Shown: positions 32,386-40,445 of the stretch, one piece after another
How positions within the stretch are numbered: position 1 is the first letter of the stretch
Layout of the letters: the number at the start of each line of letters is the position of its first letter
Origin: an uncultured Bacilli bacterium
GTDB taxonomy: Bacteria > Bacillota_I > Bacilli_A > RF39 > UBA660
DNA: 60,146 bases
Direction of reading: 5' to 3'
Assembly (NCBI GenBank): GCA_947631285.1
Contig: CANRKS010000001.1
Span: 1 to 60,146, forward strand
Program-made: the position numbers and the translations under genes
The notes under the pieces: model-generated
Told to the model about the DNA's origin: nothing
Databases searched by the model: none
The model's input: only the letters and a program-made list of their open reading frames with translations

Positions 32386-35082
32386 ATGAAGTATATTATA
32401 AAATGTCACGAATGGATTATTAATGATAATAGAACAAAAGTAGAAACTAGTGGTAATCAAATATCAATTCAAAATACTAGTAATGAAAAAATAACTTTTA
32501 AATGTTCGCAAAAAATTAAAATTACTAATGCTAATTTAGAAAAATGTTCTATTAAAGTATTAGGAGAATGTTTTAATAGTGGAGGCTTTATCACTATAAA
32601 TGAACTGTGTAGTATTCCTATTGATAGTGAATGTGTTATGCCTATTAAAAGTGAAACTACAATGAACGTAACCTTGACAATTGCGGCCAATAGCAAAATA
32701 ATCTTAAAAGATGTTATAATTGATGTTTCTTCTGTTCCTAATTTAGTAGAAGAATTAGATAAAGAGGCAAATGTTTTAATAATTGTGCCTGATTATCCTA
32801 GTTATGTTAATTTATATAGTTGTGCTTTTGCTCATTCTAGAAATAAAGAGTATTTAAAAAAAGGACTTAAAATTCAAGTTTTTGCCACTAATGATGGTAG
32901 TTGGTATCAAGTCAAATATGATAAAGGAAATGTGCCAGTATTAAAAGGAACTTATCAAGATTTAAAAGAAATATTAGCTAAGCATCAATACCAAGTTATT
33001 GTAACCCATTTTGTGGATGAATATTTCTTTTCTATTTTTGATGGTAATATTTATGATAATCAAAAGTTGATTTTCATATGTCATGGTCCGGAAACAATTT
33101 ATCGGTTTTTAACTAATAGAATAAGGCCTTATTTTACGGCTCCTTTAAAAGAACCTATTCAAAATGAGACTTTTGATTTAAAAGATTTTTTTGTTAAAAA
33201 ATATGCTCAAAAAGATAATGTAGAGTGGGTATTTGTATCATCTTGGTTAAAAGAAATTTCGGAAAAAGAACAAAATATTGTTTTTAAACATGCAAGAGTT
33301 ATTAACAATATTATTGATGAAGACTTATTTCCTTATGTAAAGAAAAATATTGATGATCGTAAAAAAATTTTAGTCGTTCGAAAATTTGATAATATATCGC
33401 AACATTCAATTGATCAAGTTGTTTTAACTATTTTAGAATTATCAAGAAGAAGTATTTTTAAGGATTTAGAATTTGATATTTATGGTGATGGTGATTACTA
33501 TGATGAACTTGTTGAACCAATTAAGAATTTTGCTAATGTTCATTTATATAAAAGATTTGTTCCTAATGAAGAATTAAAAGATGTTTATCAAAGTCATGGT
33601 ATTATGCTTATTCCTTCTCGTCATGATACTCAAGGCGTATCTATGTGTGAAGCTGCCTCATCAGGTTGTGTTCCTGTAGGAACTAATACAACAGCTGTTC
33701 CTTATTTCATGAATGAAGAGGAAAATCATACTTTAGCTTCTTATGAAGATTATGTTGGTCTAGCAGATATTATTGAAAGATTATATAATAATCCAGAAGA
33801 ATTTTTGAAAATTAGTGCTAATATGGCTCAATTTATGAAAAATTTTAATAAAGAAAATACAGTATTTAAAGAAATTGAATTAATTAAAGAATCTTTACAA
33901 GAATATAAAAATAAAGAAGAATTCAAAACTTTAAAGCCAGCAAAGAAGCCAATTCTTACAATAGGGATTCCGGCTTATAATGTATCTAAATATATTGCTA
34001 AATGTTTAATATCTATTTTAAATGCTTATAATAGTGATAAAATAGAAATATTAGTTATTAATGATGGTTCAACTGATGATACTGTTAAAATAGTTAAAAA
34101 ATATGAGAAGAAAGCAAATGGTATTGTTAGATTAATCAATAAAGAAAATGGTGGTCATGGTTCGACAATAAACAGAGCGATAAAAGAAGCCACTGGCAAA
34201 TATTTTAGATTAATTGATGGTGATGATTGGGTTGATTCTAATAATCTAGCTAAATTAATTGAAATTATGGAAAAAGAAGATAGTGATATTATTTTAACTA
34301 AAGGCAGTTATGATTATGTAGAGGAAGCTTTATTTGAAGACATTATTAAATATGATAGTTTAAAAGAAGGGTATCAGTATAATTTTGAAGATTTGGTTTA
34401 TGATAATTATGGGTTTAGTACTTATGGTCCTTTACTTACAACAGGCAATTATAAAACGGAATTATTAAGGAAAACGGGATTTACAATAACGGAAAAGAAA
34501 CCGTATGTTGATATGGAATTTAATTCCTTTAGTATTAAATTAGTTAAAACATTAACTTATTATAATTTAGATATTTATCGTTATTTAATTGGGCGAGTAG
34601 GTCAAACAATATCACCAGAATATTGGAAAGGCAAATATAAAGATCATGAATATATTATCTTTAATATTTTAGATAAAGTATATAATGATTCTGGTTATTC
34701 CCCTTTAAAAAGAATGTATGTATTAAAAAATATTATTTCTTCAATGGTTGATTCTCAAATATTTATGTATGATACTATTTGTAAATGGGAAGAAATAGAT
34801 GAATTTTTGGCTAAATTAAAAAAATATCCTGAAGCTTATGATTATAGTATGAAATTCATTGAAAAAAAAGATGGTAATTGTCGGTTAATTTTGCATTATT
34901 ATAAAAATTGGTTAAGATTGCATCGTAAAACTCCAATTATTATTCCGGAAAAAAGGGAAAAATTAAGTGATGTCAAAGAAGAACCAGTTAAAAGAAGTTT
35001 TAAAGGTCAAATAAAAAGAGTTATTAAAGCTATTATGCCATATGGTTTATTGGTATTTATAAGAAGATGGCGGGAAAAATAA
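32386..35082 (+). CDS. bimodular glycosyltransferase (GT4-like + GT2)
   Basis: 898 residues. About 1-125: a beta-rich domain with no known match. About 125-505: GT-B/GT4-like, with FDIYGDGDYYDEL and PSRHDTQGVSMCEAASSGC containing the EX7E-type region. About 520-770: GT2 with LTIGIPAYNVSKYIAKCL, INDGSTDDT, ENGGHGSTINRAIKEATG and DGDDW as DxD. The end (about 860-898) is basic and helical, perhaps membrane-associated. It could add two successive sugars. The GT2 half is a paralogue of the protein at 26891. It has its own promoter and begins the second half of the locus. Confidence 0.82.
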   Translation: MKYIIKCHEWIINDNRTKVETSGNQISIQNTSNEKITFKCSQKIKITNANLEKCSIKVLGECFNSGGFITINELCSIPIDSECVMPIKSETTMNVTLTIAANSKIILKDVIIDVSSVPNLVEELDKEANVLIIVPDYPSYVNLYSCAFAHSRNKEYLKKGLKIQVFATNDGSWYQVKYDKGNVPVLKGTYQDLKEILAKHQYQVIVTHFVDEYFFSIFDGNIYDNQKLIFICHGPETIYRFLTNRIRPYFTAPLKEPIQNETFDLKDFFVKKYAQKDNVEWVFVSSWLKEISEKEQNIVFKHARVINNIIDEDLFPYVKKNIDDRKKILVVRKFDNISQHSIDQVVLTILELSRRSIFKDLEFDIYGDGDYYDELVEPIKNFANVHLYKRFVPNEELKDVYQSHGIMLIPSRHDTQGVSMCEAASSGCVPVGTNTTAVPYFMNEEENHTLASYEDYVGLADIIERLYNNPEEFLKISANMAQFMKNFNKENTVFKEIELIKESLQEYKNKEEFKTLKPAKKPILTIGIPAYNVSKYIAKCLISILNAYNSDKIEILVINDGSTDDTVKIVKKYEKKANGIVRLINKENGGHGSTINRAIKEATGKYFRLIDGDDWVDSNNLAKLIEIMEKEDSDIILTKGSYDYVEEALFEDIIKYDSLKEGYQYNFEDLVYDNYGFSTYGPLLTTGNYKTELLRKTGFTITEKKPYVDMEFNSFSIKLVKTLTYYNLDIYRYLIGRVGQTISPEYWKGKYKDHEYIIFNILDKVYNDSGYSPLKRMYVLKNIISSMVDSQIFMYDTICKWEEIDEFLAKLKKYPEAYDYSMKFIEKKDGNCRLILHYYKNWLRLHRKTPIIIPEKREKLSDVKEEPVKRSFKGQIKRVIKAIMPYGLLVFIRRWREK

Positions 35083-35104
35083 TAATATAATTAAGGAGAT
35101 TAAG

Positions 35105-36664
35105 ATGAAAAAGAAAGTGATAATTATTGGGGCAGGTCCCGCTGGTTTAACGGCCGGATATACGCTTCTTAAAAAAAGTAAAGATTATGATGTAACTATT
35201 TTAGAAGAAACCAAAGAAATTGGTGGTATTTCGAGAACAGTTAAATATAAGGGAAACCGAATGGATATTGGTGGGCATCGCTTTTTCTCTAAAGATGATG
35301 ATGTTATTAAATTTTGGGAAGAAGTAATGCCAACGCAAGGTAAACCTTCTTATGATGATAAAAAATTAAAGAGAAGTAAAAATTTAGCGAAGAAAGGTCC
35401 TGATCCCGAAAAAGAAGATCGTGTAATGTTAGTTCGAAATCGGGTATCTAGAATTTATTATTTAAAGAAATTTTTTGATTATCCGATTAGTATGAAATGG
35501 CAAACATTTAAAAATATGGGATTTCTTAGAACTTTTGAAGCTGGTTGTAGTTATTTAAAATCAACGGTTATTAAAAAAGAAGAAGACTCTTTAGAAAATT
35601 TTTATATTAATCGGTTTGGTAAAAAATTATATAGTATGTTTTTTGAAAAATATACCGAAAAATTATGGGGAAGACATCCTTCACAAATATCAGCTGACTG
35701 GGGTAGTCAACGGGTAAAAGGTTTATCAATTTCTGCCGTCATTAAAGATATGTTTAAAAAGTTTTTCCACCTTAATAGTAAGGAAGTGGAAACTTCTTTA
35801 ATTGAAGAATTTAAATATCCTAAATATGGTCCTGGTGAATTATGGGAAATGGTAGCCAAAGATTTTGCAAAAATGGGAGGTCATCTTCTAAAAGATCATA
35901 AAGTTATCAAAATTAACCAAAAGAATAATCAAATTAATTATTTAATTTGTGATGTCTTAGGAAAAGAAGAAAAAATAGAAGGCGATATATTTATTTCTAG
36001 TATGCCTTTAAAAGATTTAATTGAAGGATTAAATGATGTGCCTAAAGATATCTATAAAATTGCCACCGGTCTTCCTTATAGAGATTTTGTTACAGTAGGA
36101 CTTTTAGTTAAAAAGTTAAATTTAAAAAATGAAACTAATATTAAAACAATCAATAATATTGTTCCTGATTGTTGGATATATGTGCAAGAACCAGATGTTA
36201 AATTAGGTAGAATTCAAATCTTTAATAATTGGAGTCCTTATATGGTTAAAGATATTAATAAAACGGTTTGGATTGGCTTAGAGTATTTCTGTAATGAAGG
36301 CGATGAATTTTGGAACTTAAGTGATAAAAAATGTATTGATTTTGCTAAGGATGAATTAATTAAAATGGGTATAATTACGGAAGCTGATGTGTTAGATTTT
36401 CATCGTGAAAAAGTAAAAAAAGCTTATCCTGCTTATTTTGATACCTATAAAGATATTAATGAATTAATTCGTTATTTAAATAAAATTAATAATCTTTATT
36501 GCGTTGGTAGAAATGGTCAACATCGTTATAATAATATGGATCATTCAATGGTAACTTCTTTTGAAACAGTTAATAATATTTTAAATAATGTTAAAAATAA
36601 AGATAATATTTGGAATGTTAATACAGAAAAAGAATTCCATGAAGAGAAAAAAGTAACGGAATAA
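35105..36664 (+). CDS. NAD(P)/FAD-dependent oxidoreductase of the amine-oxidase type
   Basis: 519 residues. FAD-binding GAGPAGLTAGY, then ILEETKEIGGISRTV and DIGGHRFFS, a set typical of the protoporphyrinogen-oxidase-like proteins often encoded in surface-glycan loci. LWGRHPSQISADWGSQRVKG and the C-terminal GRNGQHRYNNMDHSM support this group. The reaction is unknown. A role in sugar modification is inferred from its position between glycosyltransferase and epimerase genes. AAGGAG precedes the ATG by 6 nt. Confidence 0.8.
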   Translation: MKKKVIIIGAGPAGLTAGYTLLKKSKDYDVTILEETKEIGGISRTVKYKGNRMDIGGHRFFSKDDDVIKFWEEVMPTQGKPSYDDKKLKRSKNLAKKGPDPEKEDRVMLVRNRVSRIYYLKKFFDYPISMKWQTFKNMGFLRTFEAGCSYLKSTVIKKEEDSLENFYINRFGKKLYSMFFEKYTEKLWGRHPSQISADWGSQRVKGLSISAVIKDMFKKFFHLNSKEVETSLIEEFKYPKYGPGELWEMVAKDFAKMGGHLLKDHKVIKINQKNNQINYLICDVLGKEEKIEGDIFISSMPLKDLIEGLNDVPKDIYKIATGLPYRDFVTVGLLVKKLNLKNETNIKTINNIVPDCWIYVQEPDVKLGRIQIFNNWSPYMVKDINKTVWIGLEYFCNEGDEFWNLSDKKCIDFAKDELIKMGIITEADVLDFHREKVKKAYPAYFDTYKDINELIRYLNKINNLYCVGRNGQHRYNNMDHSMVTSFETVNNILNNVKNKDNIWNVNTEKEFHEEKKVTE

Positions 36665-36677
36665 ATTAAGGTATAAG

Positions 36678-37787
36678 ATGAAAAAAATAAAAGTAATGAG
36701 TATTTTTGGAACTAGACCAGAAGCTATTAAAATGGCACCCCTAGTTAAAGAGTTAGAAAAAAGAGAAGAAATCGAAAGCATTGTTTGTGTAACAGCTCAA
36801 CATAGAGAAATGCTTGATCAAGTTTTAAAGACGTTTAATATTAAACCTGATTATGATTTAAATATTATGCAAAAGGGTCAAACTTTAGGGGACATTACAA
36901 TTAAAGCGTTAAAGGGATTAGAAAAAATCATAAAAGAAGTAAAACCAGATTTAGTATTAGTTCATGGTGATACGACAACAGCTTTTGCCGGATCCTTAGC
37001 GGCGTTTTATAATGCAGTTTCCATTGGACATGTGGAAGCAGGACTTAGAACTAATGACAAATATAGTCCTTATCCAGAAGAAATGAATCGACAAATGATT
37101 GATCGGATGAGTGATATGTTATTTGCCCCGACTGATGTTAGTAAGAATAATTTACTTAAAGAAAACATAAAAGCTGAAAATATTTATGTTACGGGTAATA
37201 CAGTGATTGATGCATTAAAAACAACGGTCAAAGAAAATTATCATCATCCCGAGTTAGAATGGATTAAAGATAAAGAAAGAATGATTTTACTTACTTGTCA
37301 TCGAAGAGAGAATTTAGGAAAACCCATGGAGAGAATCTTTAAAGGTATAAAAAAAGTGGTGGAAGAAGTTCCTGATGTTAAAGTAATATATCCTATCCAT
37401 TTAAATCCTTTAGTAAGAGATACTGCGAATAAAATCTTTAAGGGAATAGATCGCGTTAAATTAATTGAGCCTTTAGAAGTTCATGACATGCATAATTTTC
37501 AAAATAAAGCTTACCTTGTTTTAACTGATTCAGGAGGATTGCAAGAAGAAGCACCATCTTTAGGAAAGCCTGTCTTAGTATTAAGAGATACTACTGAAAG
37601 GCCAGAGGGAATAAAGGCTGGTACTTTAAAATTAGTTGGTACTAGGGAAGATGCTATATATAAAGAGTGCAAGAAGTTATTAAAAGATTCTAAAGAATAT
37701 GAAAAGATGAGTAAAGCTTCTAACCCTTATGGTGATGGTAAGGCTAGTCTTTATATTGTTGATGCAATTATAAAGAGATTTAAATAG
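36678..37787 (+). CDS. mnaA: UDP-N-acetylglucosamine 2-epimerase
   Basis: Converts UDP-GlcNAc into UDP-ManNAc, the donor for the TagA-like step. 369 residues, normal length. Family motifs are clear: GTRPEAIKMAPL, QHREMLDQ, VHGDTTTAFAGSLAAFY, VEAGLRT, PYPEEMNRQMID, DSGGLQEEAPSLGKPVL and RDTTERPEG, including the catalytic acidic and His positions. Its presence with tagO and the GT26 domain is the best argument that this locus makes a ManNAc-GlcNAc linkage unit. A 13 nt gap to the upstream gene indicates one operon. Confidence 0.95.
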   Translation: MKKIKVMSIFGTRPEAIKMAPLVKELEKREEIESIVCVTAQHREMLDQVLKTFNIKPDYDLNIMQKGQTLGDITIKALKGLEKIIKEVKPDLVLVHGDTTTAFAGSLAAFYNAVSIGHVEAGLRTNDKYSPYPEEMNRQMIDRMSDMLFAPTDVSKNNLLKENIKAENIYVTGNTVIDALKTTVKENYHHPELEWIKDKERMILLTCHRRENLGKPMERIFKGIKKVVEEVPDVKVIYPIHLNPLVRDTANKIFKGIDRVKLIEPLEVHDMHNFQNKAYLVLTDSGGLQEEAPSLGKPVLVLRDTTERPEGIKAGTLKLVGTREDAIYKECKKLLKDSKEYEKMSKASNPYGDGKASLYIVDAIIKRFK

Positions 37788-37813
37788 CTATTTTAGCTTG
37801 AAAGAAGGTTAGA

Positions 37814-39076
37814 ATGAAAGATAAAATATCTAAGTTAGTTAATGTCTATAAAAAGTATGGTTTATGGGGATTTATTAAAAAATGCTATCGCTATATTGTT
37901 GCTAATTATTTAGATAAAATTAGTTTGCTGGTTTTTCTAAATCCATATAGATATCATAAAATAATTAAAACATCTTTAGAAGGACAATATGATAGAGTAA
38001 TATTATGGCGAAGTAGTTTTGGCTATAATGTACCTCTTTTTCAAAGACCTCAACATATCGCTAATAATTTAGTTAAAAATAATTCTTTAGTTTTTTATGA
38101 AGTAACAACGATGACGGATAAAGTTAAAACAATAAAAAAACATCATGATAATTTATATTTATTTAATTTTAATAATATTTTGCTCAATAGAATATTAATG
38201 AAGGAACTAGCTAAAATAAATAAGCCAAAATATATTCAACTTTACTGTACTGATTGGAAATTAACGGTGCAAAATATTGAAGATTATTTAAAAAAAGGAT
38301 TTAAATTAATCTATGAATATGTCGATCATTTAAGTCCTATTTTAGCCGGCACCAAAGACTTACCTAAAAACATTCAAGATAAATTTGATTATGTTATGCA
38401 TAATCCTTCTGTTTATGTAGTTGTTACAGCTGAAGAATTAAAAAAAGATGTGGAAAAAAGACGAGGTAAAGAAAATTTAGCTTATTCTACGAATGGAGTT
38501 GATTATGCTTTCTTTCAAAAGATGGAAGATTATCCTTTAGAAAAAGAATACTTAGATATTATTAATAATGGTAAGATAAATATATGTTATTATGGAGCTT
38601 TAGCTAAATGGTTTGATTATAATTTAATTAAAAAAGTAGCTAAAACCGATAAATATAATATAATTTTATTTGGTTTAAAATATGATGATTCATATGATTT
38701 AAATAAAATGGATGAAGTAAAAAATGTTTATTTTTTAGGTGCTAAAGATTATCAAGTATTAAAATATTATGCTAAAATGAATGATATTTTAATTATTCCT
38801 TTTTTAATTAATGATATTACTAAATCAACTAGTCCAGTTAAAATATTTGAATATATGGCTTTATCATTGCCTATTGTAACGACTGATTTATTGGAATGTC
38901 ATAAATATAAGTCAGTTTTAATTGGGAGTGAAAAAGAGTTTTTAAAAAAATTAGAAGAAGCTTATAAATTAAAAAATGATCAAAAATATAAAAAATTATT
39001 ACAAAAAGAAGCAAAGGAAAATGATTGGCAAAATAAAGCTAAAATTATTGTTGATTTAATTAAAAAAGATGAGTAA
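37814..39076 (+). CDS. glycosyltransferase, TuaH-like GT-B
   Basis: 420 residues. An N-terminal basic segment (1-50) is followed by RVILWRSSFGYNVPLFQRPQHIA, the F-Q-R-P-Q-H motif of TuaH-like glycosyltransferases. The C-terminal domain has ICYYGALAKWFDYNLIKK and PVKIFEYMALSLPIVTTD, the donor-binding region of GT4/GT1-type enzymes, with a Glu in KIFEYMAL. It probably adds a sugar to the lipid-linked glycan. AAGAAGG precedes the ATG. It is the last gene of the glycan locus. Confidence 0.8.
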   Translation: MKDKISKLVNVYKKYGLWGFIKKCYRYIVANYLDKISLLVFLNPYRYHKIIKTSLEGQYDRVILWRSSFGYNVPLFQRPQHIANNLVKNNSLVFYEVTTMTDKVKTIKKHHDNLYLFNFNNILLNRILMKELAKINKPKYIQLYCTDWKLTVQNIEDYLKKGFKLIYEYVDHLSPILAGTKDLPKNIQDKFDYVMHNPSVYVVVTAEELKKDVEKRRGKENLAYSTNGVDYAFFQKMEDYPLEKEYLDIINNGKINICYYGALAKWFDYNLIKKVAKTDKYNIILFGLKYDDSYDLNKMDEVKNVYFLGAKDYQVLKYYAKMNDILIIPFLINDITKSTSPVKIFEYMALSLPIVTTDLLECHKYKSVLIGSEKEFLKKLEEAYKLKNDQKYKKLLQKEAKENDWQNKAKIIVDLIKKDE

Positions 39077-39124
39077 TAAGCACAAAAGAATTATTTGTTC
39101 ATATAATTTACTAGAAGGTGAAGT

Positions 39125-39367
39125 ATGAATTTAAATGATTCTTTTTTTAATAAGGTCGAAAAAAAGACGAAAGTAGATAAAAATACTATTATTAGTTTGG
39201 CTCAAAAATTACAAAATGGTAATATGAAAGATGAGAAAACTTTAAGAGAGGTAATTGATACATTAAGCCAGATGACAGGAAAAAAAGTAAGTAAAGAACA
39301 GAGTGACAAAATAATTTCTAAAGTAGTAGGGGGAGAAGTCCCAAAAAATATTGATAAGATGTTTTAA
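39125..39367 (+). CDS. spoVIF: stage VI sporulation protein F
   Basis: 80 residues, the usual length of this family. It begins with F-F-x-K-V-E-K-K-T and continues with LAQKLQNGNMKDEKTLREVI and MTGKKVSKEQSDKIIS, which match SpoVIF (YjcC) of Bacillus, a mother-cell protein for coat assembly and resistance late in sporulation. AGAAGGTGA precedes the ATG. It is monocistronic, between the glycan locus and a TM protein. Confidence 0.9.
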   Translation: MNLNDSFFNKVEKKTKVDKNTIISLAQKLQNGNMKDEKTLREVIDTLSQMTGKKVSKEQSDKIISKVVGGEVPKNIDKMF

Positions 39368-39393
39368 AATATTGCAATATCTTGTTTTTTGTG
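39367..39393 (+). terminator. possible terminator after spoVIF
   Basis: The palindrome ATATTGCAATAT is followed by CTTG and a T-run. The stem is short and AT-rich, so it is weak. Confidence 0.4.
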
Positions 39394-39431
39394 ATAATCT
39401 AATATAGTAAGAATAAAGAGGTGTAACCTAA

Positions 39432-40355
39432 ATGGAAGAATTTTTAAATAAATTATATAATTACGAATATTTTGGAACTTATTTGATGATTTCAATCGCG
39501 GTTTTAGTTTTGCTCTTTATTATCATTTTAATTTTTGGCAAAAAAGATCAAAAAAATAGAGAAATTGAAGCAACTAAAAAGTTACAACAATTAAATCCAG
39601 AAACAGGAAATCAAGTTAGTAATGAAAATAGTGAACTTAATGCCTTTAAGGAAACTAGCACGCCTCTTAGTGTAGAAGCTCCCGTTAATGCTATGAGTCT
39701 TAATGAAGCTCCGCTTAATCCTGAAGTTAAATCAAATGATATTTTAGAACCGAAACTAGAAAACGAAACAATTGTGGTTCCTAATCCTAGTAATAATCAA
39801 ATTATTCCAGATACCATAAATACTCCTCTTAATGAAATGTCAGTTAATAATATGAATGTTGATAATATGACTTCTCTTAATTCTCCAGTTAATAATCAAG
39901 AATTTATTAATCCTGTTATGCCAAATGAAAATTTAGTAAGCGAAGAAAGAAGAGAAGAAGAAAAACCGGTATTAGAAAAAGTAGAAGAACAACCATTTAG
40001 CTTTAGTAATGTCGTCGTTGAACCTATAACTCCAGTTATTCCAAAAGAAGATGTTAGTCCATATGAAGCTAAAGAAGTAAGTGTTCCAACTTTTAATTTT
40101 AACGATATTGTTTCGAATGAACCCTTAAAAAATCCTGAACCCGTAAATTCAGCAAAAGATATATTTAGTTCAGTTTATGCTCCAAATAGCGAGGTTAAAG
40201 AGCCATCACCTGTAGAGATGCCAATTAAAAAAGAAGAAGATGAAGATATTGAATTACCAACATTAAAAAAAGAAGTAGAAGAAATTGAAAAGCCAATTTT
40301 AAATGATTATAATTTAAATGATTTAGCTGGCGAATCATATGATATTAATGAATAA
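39432..40355 (+). CDS. membrane-anchored protein with long disordered cytoplasmic region
   Basis: 307 residues. One transmembrane helix at about 16-36 with a basic flank (KKDQKNR) predicts a cytoplasmic C-terminus. The remaining 270 residues are Asn/Pro/Glu/Val-rich with repeated short pieces such as N-x-P-V-x-x and N-E-x-P-L-N-P, and should be disordered. This plan resembles ZipA-like or other membrane adaptors, but no binding domain is seen at the end. Start ATG with GAGGTGT upstream. No family recognised. Confidence 0.65.
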   Translation: MEEFLNKLYNYEYFGTYLMISIAVLVLLFIIILIFGKKDQKNREIEATKKLQQLNPETGNQVSNENSELNAFKETSTPLSVEAPVNAMSLNEAPLNPEVKSNDILEPKLENETIVVPNPSNNQIIPDTINTPLNEMSVNNMNVDNMTSLNSPVNNQEFINPVMPNENLVSEERREEEKPVLEKVEEQPFSFSNVVVEPITPVIPKEDVSPYEAKEVSVPTFNFNDIVSNEPLKNPEPVNSAKDIFSSVYAPNSEVKEPSPVEMPIKKEEDEDIELPTLKKEVEEIEKPILNDYNLNDLAGESYDINE

Positions 40356-40377
40356 TGAGCTTGATGCTCATTTTTTT
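40354..40377 (+). terminator. intrinsic terminator
   Basis: AATGAGC / GCTCATT around TTGAT, then seven T. It closes the disordered membrane protein gene. Confidence 0.8.
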
Positions 40378-40388
40378 CTGCTTATTCA

Positions 40389-40418
40389 TTTACTAAGTAG
40401 CATTATCCGTGATATAAT
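40389..40418 (+). promoter_or_regulatory. promoter of the giant secreted protein
   Basis: TTTACT (40389-40394), 18 bp spacer, TATAAT (40413-40418), 28 bp ahead of the start, with GGAG as the ribosome binding site. Confidence 0.55.
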
Positions 40419-40445
40419 TAGTTTAGATATAGTACGGAGTGTAGG

